Positions 1-9,640 of a DNA stretch of 64,000 nucleotides are shown here, in pieces (within the stretch, counting starts at the first letter, position 1; every line of letters begins with the position of its first letter). Both the position numbers and the translations under genes were made by a program. The stretch covers positions 1 through 64,000 of the forward strand of contig BGKB01000073.1 of NCBI GenBank assembly GCA_003116975.1, read 5' to 3'. Source of the stretch: Aurantiochytrium sp. KH105. Lineage: Eukaryota; Sar; Bigyra; Thraustochytrida; Thraustochytriidae. Below the pieces are notes generated by a model, which did not search any database, was not told the origin of the DNA, and saw only the letters and a program-made list of their open reading frames with translations.

Positions 1-327
1 AAGTTGTAGGGCATCGCCGTCTTGATCGCCGTGATCGATTGCAACGAGCAGAGCGGGACGAAGAGCTTCGTCAGGATTCTCGGCCGGGAAATACGGTCAG
101 TCAACAGCAGCGGCCAGCAGGAACATGACAACGTTGTTGAAGACCGACGCAAGACGAGGCAAGAGGGAAGAGGATGGAGGGAGTATAAATCATCAACAAA
201 AGAACAGCAGGCATGATCACGCGAAAAAGAAAAAGGGGGGGAAAGGGAAAGAGTGTAGGAGGAGAGAAGGTGGACGATGATGAGGGGAAATCGGGGAAAA
301 CGACGAAAGAGGTGTAGGTCTGGAGTG
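1..327. other. Intergenic, 3' flank of the acidic orphan gene
   Basis: No convincing coding sequence on either strand. Purine-rich on the + strand from about 150 to 310 (runs of GGGG and AAAAAG). It is presumably the 3' UTR or terminator side of the minus-strand gene that ends at 328. Confidence 0.5.
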
Positions 328-1746
328 CTACATGACAATGAGACCGTCAACAAGAGTGGCCTTGAGTCGCGCGGCGAGGCCGACATCCATGGTCTCAGAG
401 AGCATGAGGCGAGTAACACGAAGCTGTGCAGCTGTCATGTTCTGCATTTGCTGATCAAAGGTCATGCGGAGCTCCCACTCGAATTCCCAGTGGTTCTCGA
501 TGTTGCCGAAGCTGTCGATGGATTGCTCGCGGCGCGTATGACGCACTTGTGCAAAGCCCTTGGATAGCGTGATGGTGATGCGCCAGCCATCAGAGCTGCG
601 GACGTCCTTGGTGGGGAATTGCATCGTCAGCTTTTCCTTGATGGCAACCGTGCTTTGCAAGACCACGTTCTGGTGAATGCACTTGAGCACCTTGGTGACC
701 TTGGAATCGACCCCGACGGCCTCGATAATCTGCCTTACGACAAGCTGCAGATCGCTTGCCTCTGTGACGGAAGCCTGGATCTCGCGGACTTCCTCGATAA
801 CGGCGGCCTGAACATCCTCGTCCGGTTCAAGATAGGCGAGGAGCACAACAATGAGATCAACAATAAGGCGCACGACGGACGCGTTCGAGCTCAGTTCGTT
901 CGCCTTGATCGACGAGCGGCCGTCCTTCTTGCGGCGCAGGGACCAACGCGCGAGGCGGGAGTTGCGACGCGCCTCGGCTTCCGCGTCGACGCCACTAGTG
1001 CTACTGTCCTCGGGTGCTCCGAATGCAGAGTCGGCCGAGTCGGGGATGACTTCCTCGCCGTCAATGCTCTCCGACGCGTCAACGGCGGGCTTCATGGCGA
1101 GATGTGTGCTGGCTGGGTTGCTGGCGCCGGGTGCGAGATAAAGAATCTCGTCGTTATGGTCAAGCACACAAACGCGACGCACGAGCCGCGGAAGATCCTT
1201 GCAGACGGGGAGGTTGAAGACATCGTCCTGCCACATTTCATTCATCGAGTCGTAGATGACGGCCTCCGAGGTCGAATCGTCCGAGCCGAGGACTGCATCG
1301 AGCTTGGTCCGCGACGTATTCCGCGAAGACATCATGAACGAGGTCTTGCGCACGCGCGGCATCGTTGACTTGCCCGACGAAGAGGGGAACTTGAGGCGAG
1401 TGATTTTCGTTCGAGACCACACTTGCGTTGCGGCATCGCGGGCAATCTTCGCGCCGCCCATCATTTTGTCTCGGACTTTGGTGTTGTGCGTCAAATCTGA
1501 AGCGTCGTCGTCGTCGTCTTCGTCCTCATCATCCTCGGCGATATCGTCGAGGCCTCCCTCGGCCTCATTGTCCAGATCGATATCACCATCCCGATGCTCC
1601 TCCAGCTCTTCAATGCTGTCCATCACGTCGCCTTCGAGGGGGTCCGCTGTCGCCTCATTTCCCGAGTTGCTGCGTTTCTTCGCGTCGTCGTCCACGACAA
1701 CGGTCGCCTTCCGCAGCTCGTTGAGCAGCACCGAGAAGAGGGACAT
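328..1746 (-). CDS. Acidic orphan protein of unknown function
   Basis: A 472-residue ORF starting at ATG 1746 (MSLFSVLLNEL). Seven further in-frame codons upstream begin with GTG and are unlikely to be used. The N-terminal third holds a long Asp/Glu run (about residues 65-85), then a basic Ser/Arg segment (about 105-150). A second Ser/Arg patch with RRKK lies mid-protein. The C-terminal 180 residues are not low-complexity: a hydrophobic helix (VVRLIVDLIVVLLAYLEP), then a predicted helical and beta region ending in LIVM. I do not recognise the fold. The C-terminal block looks like a real conserved domain because its composition differs sharply from the disordered N-terminus. The 5' flank (1747-1930) carries CTCG repeats like other starts in this window. 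Confidence 0.75.
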   Translation of the reverse strand: MSLFSVLLNELRKATVVVDDDAKKRSNSGNEATADPLEGDVMDSIEELEEHRDGDIDLDNEAEGGLDDIAEDDEDEDDDDDASDLTHNTKVRDKMMGGAKIARDAATQVWSRTKITRLKFPSSSGKSTMPRVRKTSFMMSSRNTSRTKLDAVLGSDDSTSEAVIYDSMNEMWQDDVFNLPVCKDLPRLVRRVCVLDHNDEILYLAPGASNPASTHLAMKPAVDASESIDGEEVIPDSADSAFGAPEDSSTSGVDAEAEARRNSRLARWSLRRKKDGRSSIKANELSSNASVVRLIVDLIVVLLAYLEPDEDVQAAVIEEVREIQASVTEASDLQLVVRQIIEAVGVDSKVTKVLKCIHQNVVLQSTVAIKEKLTMQFPTKDVRSSDGWRITITLSKGFAQVRHTRREQSIDSFGNIENHWEFEWELRMTFDQQMQNMTAAQLRVTRLMLSETMDVGLAARLKATLVDGLIVM

Positions 1747-2311
1747 TTCCTTCTCGCGGGCCGCCACGCGGGTGCGCCCTCGCTCCCTCGCTCGCTTGCT
1801 CCCTCGCCTGGGTACCTCGAACCCTCTCTTTGACTTTAGGCCCGCGAGTGAGTGCGTCTAATCAAAATCAATCGCTGGCAGCCAGCCTAGCCTTGGTGGC
1901 GAGACCTTGCTCGCTCGCTCGCTCGCTCGCAGGCGGAAAGCTCTCGCCGATTCGCGAGAGGCGCCTGCAGAGACCAGGTCAGGTCTGCCTGCTCCTCCGC
2001 GCTCGGCCGCCCCGGCTACGCCGCGCGGCGTAGCGAAGCGTACTTACAGCCGGCCCCGCGACTGTACGCGCAAATACGCAGCTTCTGCACGCACGTGCTG
2101 TGTATACACCTTGGTATGTGTATTCGTATGTAGGGTAAAACCTCCGATTAGCACATCACACCGATTTGCTACAGAATCGGCGCCCGAGAAATCGTATAGG
2201 AGTTAACTACTACTCACTAAGACCATGTTGCAAATCAATGGTATTTTTAAATAGGCCATAAAATAAGCCAAATAAGCCGGCCAATACATTTGTATGAGAA
2301 AACGTGTATCA
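1747..2311. promoter_or_regulatory. 5' flank of the acidic orphan gene, with CTCG repeat
   Basis: GC-rich up to about 2060, with a (CTCG)n run at 1909-1930. It then becomes markedly AT-richer from about 2090 to 2300. The minus-strand gene must be transcribed out of the GC-rich part. The AT-rich part leads into the decayed ORF pair at 2312-2810. No further gene is seen. Confidence 0.4.
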
Positions 2312-2810
2312 ATGGATTCCTGGCGGTCGAAGGACATGTACGATCTCGAGCGACTTAAAGGCATCGAGGCTCAAGACAAGTCCCGTGAGGCTGCAATCAA
2401 GGCGAAGAAACAGAAGACGGTCAAACAATTCGTTGAAGAAGCAGGTGTCCGCGCTTTCCTACTCCAATAAGGATTTCTCGTTCGAGTTTGCGCGAGACGA
2501 CAAGATTACAAAAACAAAACTCATTGAGGTCCTACAACTCGCAGGGAAACGTGTTTCGATTCAGCGGTCTCGGCAAGAGCTGCTGGAGCTTGTACGTTCC
2601 CTCTCTGCAAGCTCAGAGGAACATGTCTCAGAAGAGGCGAGCTCATCACGCGAACCAAACCCTCCTCAGAACGCTGATGAAGTTCCAGCTGGAACGTCGG
2701 AGAGCGTTCCGGATACAATGGAAGAGGAGGATCTCGTGAAAGCGGCACTTTTTGCAAACGCTGCTCTTTCTGGGTACACAGGCGGCAAGCTAAACGTTGC
2801 CATTTGGTGA
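2312..2810 (+). pseudogene. Frameshifted ORF pair with a SAP-like segment
   Basis: ATG 2312 opens a 52-codon frame (MDSWRSKDMYDLERLKG...) ending at TAA 2468-2470. A second frame is open across that stop and runs to TGA 2808-2810. Its start DFSFEFARDDKITKTKL reads as a natural continuation of FVEEAGVRAFLL in the first frame. One ancestral ORF broken by a single frameshift near 2450-2470 is the simplest explanation; an unrecognised intron is the alternative. The segment KLIEVLQLAGKRVSIQRSRQELLELV resembles a SAP helix-extended-loop-helix motif. The rest is acidic and low in complexity. The stretch is AT-richer than the neighbouring genes, which suggests mobile-element or foreign origin. I cannot name a family. 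Confidence 0.4.
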
Positions 2811-4860
2811 GCTCCTTGACCAAGATCAAACAATGGGATAAAAACCTTCCTTGGCAANTATGTATGTATGTATGGGCTGCACGCGCTCGCTGCCAGGGCT
2901 CGCTCACGGCTCGGCCTGGCCGCCTCTCGCCGCCTCGGGCGCGGCGCAAGCGGAGCGCCGGCTGCGCGCACCTGCGAGCGGGCGCGGGCGCTGGCCCTCT
3001 GGTCCCGCGCGAGAGCGCGAGCGCGAGCACGAGCGGGCGCGGGCGCAGACGCCGCAAGCGTGCGCCGCACGTGCACGCGCTGCTGCTGCGTGCCGATTCG
3101 ACTTCTCCGGCCCCTCGCAGGCAAGCCGAGGCAGGCAAGCAAGCAGGCAGGCAGGCGGACGCGGTGCCGACGGCTGCCGCGGGAGGGCTCCCCTCTCCTC
3201 TCCGCTCCGCTGCGCGCGGGGCTCCCGCTCTCGCCTCCGCGCGCGAACCCTCTGCGGCCGTGACTTCAACTTTGCTCTGCCTGCTGGCTGGGTTTGCTTG
3301 CTCGCAATCTCGCCGTGGCCTGCGCTGCGCGCAGGGAGCTGATACGAGTTTAAGCAGCGCACGCGGGCCCAGCGCGCACACCCTCGAGGCAGAGGATATA
3401 CTTGAAGGTGTCGCGCGTGCCGGCCATGAGCTGGAGGATATCCTTGTTTAGCAACCGTCGCGGCGCCGCGCCGCCGCACTTCTTCACTTTCTTTCTCCAA
3501 GTTGGGCAGGGAGATTGCATAGTTTTCGGCTGGCCAAAAACAGCGGCCGCGGTTTTGTTTTGCGTTTTGCGCGATGGAGGCCAAGCAATCACTGCGCGAG
3601 GTGTTTTGGCGATAAAGCAAAAAAGCGTAAATCAGGCCCTAGCCTACTGCTGACCAGCCTTTTTATGAACGCTGAGCGGCTCGCTTCCCATTCCCTTTGC
3701 GTGGGACGATACCGCCAGAATCATTGTTCTTTGGTTGGGTGTTTTATTTTAGGGTCAAGGAGGTGTGTACATGAACAGCCGGAGCAGAGCATAGCGATCT
3801 GTCTTCTGGCGTCGTTTGCGCCACGCGTGGGAAAGCTCGATGCAAGGTCATGTCTCAATGCGATGACCTCGAGGTTTGTATGGCATGATGAATGATGAAA
3901 ACTGTCTTGGCACCAGCACCAGTGGGTAAAAGAGGAAACGAAGCTTCGACATTGATATCTTTCATCAGGACAGGCCGCGGTCGCGGTCGCGGTCGCGCTC
4001 GCGGTCTCCCGAAGCCCGCAAAGATGCGTTTACACTCTGCTCCCTCAATTGAATAACCAAAACATCACCAGCACGAGAAGTGATCACCAGCAGCAGAAGG
4101 CGAAGGAAATGAAACAACAACGTTTTGTCCGTCGTCAGACCTTGATGTGCCCATTTCCGTACCGTGTATGCTCGTAATCGCCTAATTCGCATTGTACCTT
4201 GTAGACAAATGTATGCTTGCGATCGCAAAAGTAGTTCCATGTAGTAAACATGTGTATGCTCGTGATTCCCCGACGCGATATGATGTGATCTAAACGACCA
4301 CGTTGAAATGGCCGCGTTGATTCAAATAGTCCTGGGTGATCTCCACTTCATCTAAAGATGTACGAGCGTCGACCAAACCGACCTATTGAATTGATCAAAT
4401 GGCCCTTTCCTTGTTCGTCGACTCTTTGTCGCGAAATCATTCGCTACACTTTTGTTCCAGGGCCCTTCATTCTCAACCACCATCGACGGCCACCGCAATG
4501 AAGAGCTCATCATGCCGAAATCGACGATTGGTGACGATCGTTCGAAGACCACATGCAGGAAGCTGAGCTAGCTAGCTAGCTGCCCAGGCGATCTCCTCTC
4601 GGACGCACTCTTTGTTTCGTCTCGTTTGCAGCGGGGAAACAACGTGTGAACGAAGCTTGGTAAAATTGCAAAGCCGCGACAACAAACAGCCGCACGCGAG
4701 CGCGAAGGGGACGAGGCGCCGCGACACCGGACAGATAGGGGAGGGGGCGAGCGAGCGGGCGAGCAAGCGCGCACGCAAACGGACGCATCAACGAACGAGC
4801 GAAAGAAGGGAGCACGGCGAACGAGCGAGCGAGCGAGCGAGAGCAAAAAGGGCCGACACC
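2811..4860. other. Long gene-poor stretch upstream of the UBE2K-like gene
   Basis: Base 2858 is N, next to a short TATG repeat. From 2870 to 3450 the sequence is very GC-rich with GCGAGC/GCAAGC-type repeats, and all six frames are open by composition alone, so no CDS is called. A minus-strand stretch (3350-3460) reads DILQLMAGTRDTFKYILCLEG, which could be a short exon but has no support. From 3650 to 4560 the sequence is near-neutral in composition with stops in every frame. From 4740 to 4850 GAGC/AACG repeats mark the 5' UTR of the next gene. Confidence 0.4.
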
Positions 4861-5773
4861 ATGCCGACGGACCGCCGGCGCGTCAAGAGGGAGCTGGAGG
4901 AGTGCGCCAAGGACGAGGTAAGTCACGAGCCTGCATGTGGTGCTCGCGGAAATTGAGGTCGAGATTGAGCTTGTGTACGAGTCTGGTCTGCGGCTCGAGC
5001 AAAGAAAAGATGGATGAGAAATCAACTGAGATGTGCAAGGTGCGCTCTTGCACTCTCTCTCTCTGGTTTTATGCTCCCCTTCTTTTATATATTTCCTTAG
5101 TCCTGAATTCATGCAGCTCATTAGCTCGCGTACTTCTTTTTACCTCAACCACTTTATTGCGTCCACAATCAATCACCTGACAAAGCGCTCCGTCCAAGAA
5201 TTGACCGCTGACTGACATGAATCTTTTGCAAACGATTTCCAGGAGCTAACGGGCGTCTCTGTACGACTGGTCAACGATGGGGACTACACGCACCTGACGG
5301 GCAAGATCAAGGGCCCTTCTGGAACGTGCTACGAAGGCGGTATCTTTTCCGTTGACATTGAGATTCCAGAGTCGTATCCGTTCGAGCCTCCCAAGATGCG
5401 CTTCATTACCAAGATTTGGCATCCGAACGTCAGCTCGCAGACTGGCGCCATTTGCCTTGATATCCTCAAGGATCAATGGTCGCCCGCTCTCACCATCAAG
5501 ACCGCCCTTGTGTCCTTGCAAGCACTCCTCTCGGCGCCAGAACCCACTGACCCGCAGGATGCTCAGGTAGCAAGACAGTATCTTGATGAGCCTGAAACCT
5601 TTCAAAGGACGGCCGAGTTCTGGACGAACACGTATGCCACCGAAGCCACCGAGGATGAGGTCGTCAAGCGCATCTGCGACATGGGATTTCCCGAAGATCG
5701 GGTCGTTGCTGCGCTGCGCGAGACCAATGGCGACGAGGAGGCGGCTCTCGAGAAGCTGCTTTCTGAAGCGTAG
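4861..5773 (+). CDS. UBE2K: Ubiquitin-conjugating enzyme E2 with C-terminal UBA (UBE2K/Ubc1 type)
   Basis: Two exons, 4861-4917 and 5243-5773, encode 195 residues, matching the roughly 200 of the UBE2K/Ubc1 family. The intron has a GTAAGT donor and a TTTCCAG acceptor and keeps phase 0. The UBC fold spans about residues 5-150, with the HPN triad at 79-81 and the catalytic Cys in AICLDIL at about residue 90. A UBA domain follows at the C-terminus (VVKRICDMGFPEDRVVAAL, with the MGF loop). Family knowledge: this E2 class builds K48-linked ubiquitin chains, and the UBA binds ubiquitin. It is the only gene in the window with a clearly supported intron. GAGC and AACG tandem repeats lie just upstream of the start. 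Confidence 0.95.
4918..5242 (+). other. Spliceosomal intron of the UBE2K-like gene
   Basis: The 325-bp intron has a consensus GTAAGT donor and a pyrimidine-flanked CAG acceptor. It separates the first helix of the UBC fold from the rest. Removing it joins ...CAKDE to ELTGVSV in frame. Confidence 0.9.
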
Positions 5774-6102
5774 AAATGCCACTTTCCGAAATTGGTCTCG
5801 CCAACGCTTTCTTTTTTACTTATTCAAGTGTGCGTGTCTGTGTGACGCTTTGACAACCAACGAACGAACGAACGAACGAACGAAGGACCTTGTACTGGAT
5901 CTAGGTTATACAGGGCGGTAATTTCTAACTAATCGCACAGAAGAGGAGCCACGATTTCCCCTCCTTCCCTCCTTTCTCAAAAGTTGAACCTTCAAACTTG
6001 CACGGCAGACTCGGCTTGTCCTTCTTGCTTCTCAGGCTTTGAACGTGATGAACTCCTGGAAATTCTCAAGTCAATAGGACACAGTAGCTAGCGCTGTACG
6101 CG
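5774..6102. other. Convergent 3' intergenic with AACG repeat
   Basis: It lies between the 3' ends of the UBE2K-like gene (+) and CMC4 (-). It contains an (ACGA)n repeat at 5860-5884 and otherwise AT-richer UTR-like sequence. No gene is seen. Confidence 0.5.
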
Positions 6103-6351
6103 TCATTTCTCCCCGCCTGCTGTGGAGGCCTTATCGCCATTCTCGGCCTCAGCGGCTGCCTTCTCGCGTTCACTCCTGCAGCAGGCTTCCCAGCGCTCCA
6201 CAAAGTCTGTGCACTTGCTCTGATCATATCCCTTGGTCGCCAGACAGTGCTGGATCTCACAAGCGAGCTTCTTGCATCTTCGCGAACGCAAACAAGGGTC
6301 AGGATTTCCCTCCTGCGGCCGGCGGCCGGCGCCCTGGTACACGAAGACCAT
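6103..6351 (-). CDS. CMC4: CMC4/MTCP1-type mitochondrial Cx9C-family protein
   Basis: An 82-residue protein starting at ATG 6351 (MVFVYQGAGRRP). The block ACEIQHCLATKGYDQSKC followed by FVERWEACC matches the cysteine pattern of the CMC4 family (ACEIQKC...SKC...CC in the animal protein). Family knowledge: CHCH-type proteins are imported into the mitochondrial intermembrane space by the MIA40 disulfide relay and are linked to respiratory-chain assembly. One extra Cys-containing insert (LRSRRC) precedes the core. The C-terminus is charged and Ala-rich. The frame stays open well upstream, but that part is translated hexamer repeat (SRSRSRSR) and is better read as 5' UTR or promoter. The gene is divergent from the calpain gene. 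Confidence 0.88.
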   Translation of the reverse strand: MVFVYQGAGRRPQEGNPDPCLRSRRCKKLACEIQHCLATKGYDQSKCTDFVERWEACCRSEREKAAAEAENGDKASTAGGEK

Positions 6352-6435
6352 CTTCTTTCTCTCCTTCTTCTTTTTCTTCTTGTTCTTGTTCTTCGACGAC
6401 GACGACGACCGAGACCGAGACCGAGACCGAGACCA

Positions 6436-6472
<37 letters not shown>

Positions 6473-6763
6473 AACCGAGACCGAGACCAAGTCCAAGACC
6501 AAGTCCAAGACCAATTTGACGAATGCCAGCCCACCCGCTCGCTCCCAGCGACCAAGCAAGCAAGCAAGCAAGCAACCGAGTCGAAACGCAGCGAGCTGGC
6601 AGCCGCAGCGCGAGCACAGCGCTCCGTCCAGACCGCAAACCTGCTCGTCGCGGTGACGGTCCCGCGCTCTCCAGAAAACTTGTCGGAATAGGCGGTCTGG
6701 CCTGTCTGCCTGTGAGCCTGCCTGGCAAACGCCGCGAAAGCAGAGCGTCTCAGCGTCGCCCGC
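6352..6763. promoter_or_regulatory. Divergent promoter region CMC4/calpain with hexamer array
   Basis: This 412-bp region separates two divergently transcribed genes, so it must hold both promoters. It contains the GACCGA hexamer array (6407-6512) and an AAGC repeat (6553-6575). No other gene is seen. Confidence 0.6.
6407..6512. repeat. GACCGA hexanucleotide array
   Basis: About 17 units of GACCGA, with a few GACCAA and GTCCAA variants toward the right end. The array is followed by AAGC units at 6553-6575. Strand asymmetry is strong: purine-leaning on + and pyrimidine-leaning on -. Confidence 0.9.
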
Positions 6764-9640
6764 ATGATCTCGCTCGCCGAAGACGACGACGCTGACGAAG
6801 ACAACGAGGACACGCGCAACGAGGCGGACGACATGGAGAATAGCGGCGGAGAAGATGACGACGTGCTCATCGTCGAAGAAGGCGGGACCGGCAACCTTGG
6901 AGACGCAGACGGGAGAGTCGTGAGTGCAAGACAGCAGCTACGACAAAGGCTTGGTCAAAAGCGCGCTCGACCGGTTGTTGTTGACCTCCTTGGTGATGAT
7001 GTTGATTCTCTCGGTAAAGACGTTGACGGAGCATATGTGGCCTCGAGCGATCACAAAGTTGGCCGCGAAGGAAGACATCGTCAAGGCGTTGGGGTATTGA
7101 AGACTCCTCATATCGTCACTGACGCTGCAAACCTTGACGAAGTCCTTGCACGGCAATTGCAACAACAAGAATGCGAGCATGAGGCACTCGACGAAGCTTT
7201 GGCAAGAGAGGTGCAACTTCAAGAGGAAAGCAGTTTTCGTCAGCATCAGCAAGAGCAACAGCAAGGGCGACAACATTATAAACGGACTCGTCGGCATCGT
7301 CGACCCCGTTCGGAACCTGTACAGGTCCGGCTTCGACAAGCATGCGGAAGCGAGTTACTCAGACCCTTGAACGATTGGCAATGCTCACGCCCTGTTCACG
7401 AAGCAGAGAGGGATGAACTTGAGCAAGTTGATCCAAGCACTTCTTTGGAACCTCATGGTCTTTGGAGCGATGCTGCGTTCCCAGCGACGGTAGCATCAAT
7501 CTGTGGCTCGACACGTGATCCTGAGCAGGGCCCTCCTCGAGCGCCACGATGTCAGTGCGGCCTTGCAGCGGTGCAAAAGACAGTCTGGAAGGAAACCGTC
7601 AATACGGGACGGCGGTTCTGGACATGTGCCAAACGCACTTGCAAATTCTTTCGGTGGGCTGAACCGAGCGAATGGAGCATTCCGGCCTCGGCCCGCAAAC
7701 ATGTATGGCAACGACCGCCACAATGGCCAGCATACCCCAGAATTGTTGATTCAAGCCGGGGCTTTCGCGCTGACGATGTCTGTCAGGGTAGAGTCGGGGA
7801 CTGCTGGTTCATCAGTGCGCTCAGCGTCTTGGCCATGCGTCCAGACCTTGCGCAGCGGCTCTTCATGTCATTAGACGCAAAACCGAACGGTGGGCCCTAT
7901 TTTGTTCGTCTTTTTATCGACGGACGCTGGCAAGGCATTGCCGTGGATGACCAGTTCCCATGTTGGCCCGTGAACGAAAAGGGTCGGCAGCGGAAGCCAG
8001 GCGAGGTTAATCCCAACTTTAATCTTTCCTTTGCCAAACCGACACGAAATCTGCTTTGGGTGCCCCTCGTCGAAAAGGCATACGCCAAAGCGCATGGTTC
8101 TTACCAGGCCATCCAAGGCGGTTGGGTGGCGGAGGGACTTTTTGATCTGACCGGATGTCCCACGGAGACCTTTCGTATTGGTTCAATGGCCGGCGAAGAG
8201 CTCTTTCAACTTTTGCTAAGTTTCAATGCGGCCAACTTTCTCATGGGCGCAAGCTGCTTTTCGCCCGGAAAGGGTTCAGGGCTTGTTGGTGGTCATGCAT
8301 ATGGAATACTCGATGTACGACTCACCCATAGACGCGTGGGCCAGCAACCGCGCATCACCTCAATGCTAAAAGCTGCCTCGTCCTCGTCCAAGACGCCAAA
8401 ATCATCGTCATCATCATCATCATCATCATCGTCGTCGTCGTCGTCATCATCATCATCATTGTGGCAGCCTCAATCCGAGGCTCAGCAGCCTCTGCGTTTG
8501 ATTCGCCTCCGAAATCCTTGGGGGCGATACGAATGGAAAGGTAGCTTTTCGCGGCACTCGAGCGAATGGACGGCTGCGCTTCGTCGAGAATTGGGTCATT
8601 CAAGTGAGGAAGATGGTAGCTTTTGGATGGACTTTGACGAGTTTCTCGCCCACTTTGCATCAGGATGCGTCGATGTGTGCAAGACGCCAGCGCCGCAAGA
8701 AGAGTGGTATCTTACTCCTTTGAAAATAGCATTTGGCCCCGGTGAATGGTGGGCTCAACACGTGGTCGAGCTGCACGTGGACGCGACGGCCTCAGGCCCA
8801 ACATGGACGTATATATCTGTTTGCCAGCCTACAAAGCGTGGCAAGACGCGAGGCGAATTTGAGCAGACAGACGTGAGCGTGCTCGTCCTGCAACAGCGCA
8901 AGCGCAGTCCGCGCGTTGCGGCACTTTGTCTGCCTGGACAATGCAAGGCACATCATTTTGATCTTTTTCTCGAAGCAGACACTCGCTATTGGATTCTCCT
9001 CTTTTCGATAACCCGCAGTCGCGAAGCGAGATCCGCGCGAGCTGCAGCGAGTTTCCATTTGCGCATCATGAGCGCGCGCCCCGTGCGCTGGCGGCGATGT
9101 AACATTGGTGGGCCCCGTTTCATTATTCACTATCTTCACGAAGCATTTCTGCAGCGACTGCGGGCCCCACTGATCGTCGCCAAAGCCGTGCCTCGCCAGC
9201 CAGCTTTTCGATTGGTCGACGTACGTGGCTTTGAAGGAGCTGATGCGCTCGTGAATGTCGGCGCTCTCGAGTCGCCAGGAGGCTTGCTCATTGTTGCGGT
9301 CAATACCAGCCAAGATCGATTTGCCTCGATTGACTTGCTTGTCATGGGTCTTGTCGAAGATCGAAAAAATGATCAGGCACGAGCCGCCACTTATGTGGTG
9401 CCGCCTCGGTCGTCGCGCATTCTCGCAGCAGTGGCAAATGTGGGCTTTGATGATTACAAGTGGGGACTTGCAAACGATGACTCTGCAGCTGAGGCCGGTT
9501 TGAAGACATTCTTCACCTCCGAGGCTATGGTGGCTCTCCTTCGTGGACCGCTCGAAGCAATTCAAGATGCCTCACAATCTGAGCATAAGGACCCGTCCGC
9601 TATGACACAGACAATCCTTTCTGTAGACGTGGCGAATTGA
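6764..9640 (+). CDS. Calpain-family cysteine protease with N-terminal GRF zinc finger
   Basis: A 958-residue protein starting at ATG 6764. Order of parts: acidic N-terminus; Gln/Glu-rich helix with UIM-like ALAREVQLQEE; basic patch KRTRRHRRPR; GRF-type zinc finger at about residues 260-305 (CQC...GRRFWTC...CKFFRW); calpain catalytic domain. The triad is visible: Cys347 in QGRVGDCWFISAL, His511 in GGHAYGILDV and Asn584 in LRNPWG. A poly-Ser tract (about 545-567) interrupts the protease core between His and Asn. Two beta-sandwich-like regions follow. No EF-hand (penta-EF) domain is seen, so this is not a classical calpain. Family knowledge: GRF fingers bind nucleic acid, usually in DNA-repair or topoisomerase proteins. 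The basic patch and GRF suggest a nuclear or DNA-linked protease, which is an inference. Confidence 0.92.
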   Translation: MISLAEDDDADEDNEDTRNEADDMENSGGEDDDVLIVEEGGTGNLGDADGRVVSARQQLRQRLGQKRARPVVVDLLGDDVDSLGKDVDGAYVASSDHKVGREGRHRQGVGVLKTPHIVTDAANLDEVLARQLQQQECEHEALDEALAREVQLQEESSFRQHQQEQQQGRQHYKRTRRHRRPRSEPVQVRLRQACGSELLRPLNDWQCSRPVHEAERDELEQVDPSTSLEPHGLWSDAAFPATVASICGSTRDPEQGPPRAPRCQCGLAAVQKTVWKETVNTGRRFWTCAKRTCKFFRWAEPSEWSIPASARKHVWQRPPQWPAYPRIVDSSRGFRADDVCQGRVGDCWFISALSVLAMRPDLAQRLFMSLDAKPNGGPYFVRLFIDGRWQGIAVDDQFPCWPVNEKGRQRKPGEVNPNFNLSFAKPTRNLLWVPLVEKAYAKAHGSYQAIQGGWVAEGLFDLTGCPTETFRIGSMAGEELFQLLLSFNAANFLMGASCFSPGKGSGLVGGHAYGILDVRLTHRRVGQQPRITSMLKAASSSSKTPKSSSSSSSSSSSSSSSSSSSLWQPQSEAQQPLRLIRLRNPWGRYEWKGSFSRHSSEWTAALRRELGHSSEEDGSFWMDFDEFLAHFASGCVDVCKTPAPQEEWYLTPLKIAFGPGEWWAQHVVELHVDATASGPTWTYISVCQPTKRGKTRGEFEQTDVSVLVLQQRKRSPRVAALCLPGQCKAHHFDLFLEADTRYWILLFSITRSREARSARAAASFHLRIMSARPVRWRRCNIGGPRFIIHYLHEAFLQRLRAPLIVAKAVPRQPAFRLVDVRGFEGADALVNVGALESPGGLLIVAVNTSQDRFASIDLLVMGLVEDRKNDQARAATYVVPPRSSRILAAVANVGFDDYKWGLANDDSAAEAGLKTFFTSEAMVALLRGPLEAIQDASQSEHKDPSAMTQTILSVDVAN
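8395..8460 (+). repeat. TCA/TCG trinucleotide tract (poly-Ser) inside the calpain CDS
   Basis: About 20 near-uninterrupted Ser codons (TCA and TCG) lie between the catalytic His and Asn motifs. They are likely length-polymorphic and looped out of the fold. Confidence 0.9.

Noticed and set aside
619-1368. 249-codon + strand frame opposite the acidic orphan gene
   Set aside because: It is antisense to the better-supported minus-strand ORF, starts without good context and reads as Arg/Ala-rich shadow protein.
3350-3460. Minus-strand segment reading DILQLMAGTRDTFKYILCLEG
   Set aside because: Looks protein-like but is only about 35 codons, has no upstream exon or start that I can support, and overlaps GC-biased open frames.
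2521-3620. Several long frames on both strands in the GC-rich 2870-3450 region
   Set aside because: All six frames are open because stop codons are AT-rich; products are Arg/Ala/Pro-rich and mutually exclusive.
6103-6894. Extending CMC4 upstream to 263 residues
   Set aside because: The added N-terminus is a translated hexamer repeat (SRSRSR) and overlaps the calpain start; the 82-residue form matches the family size.
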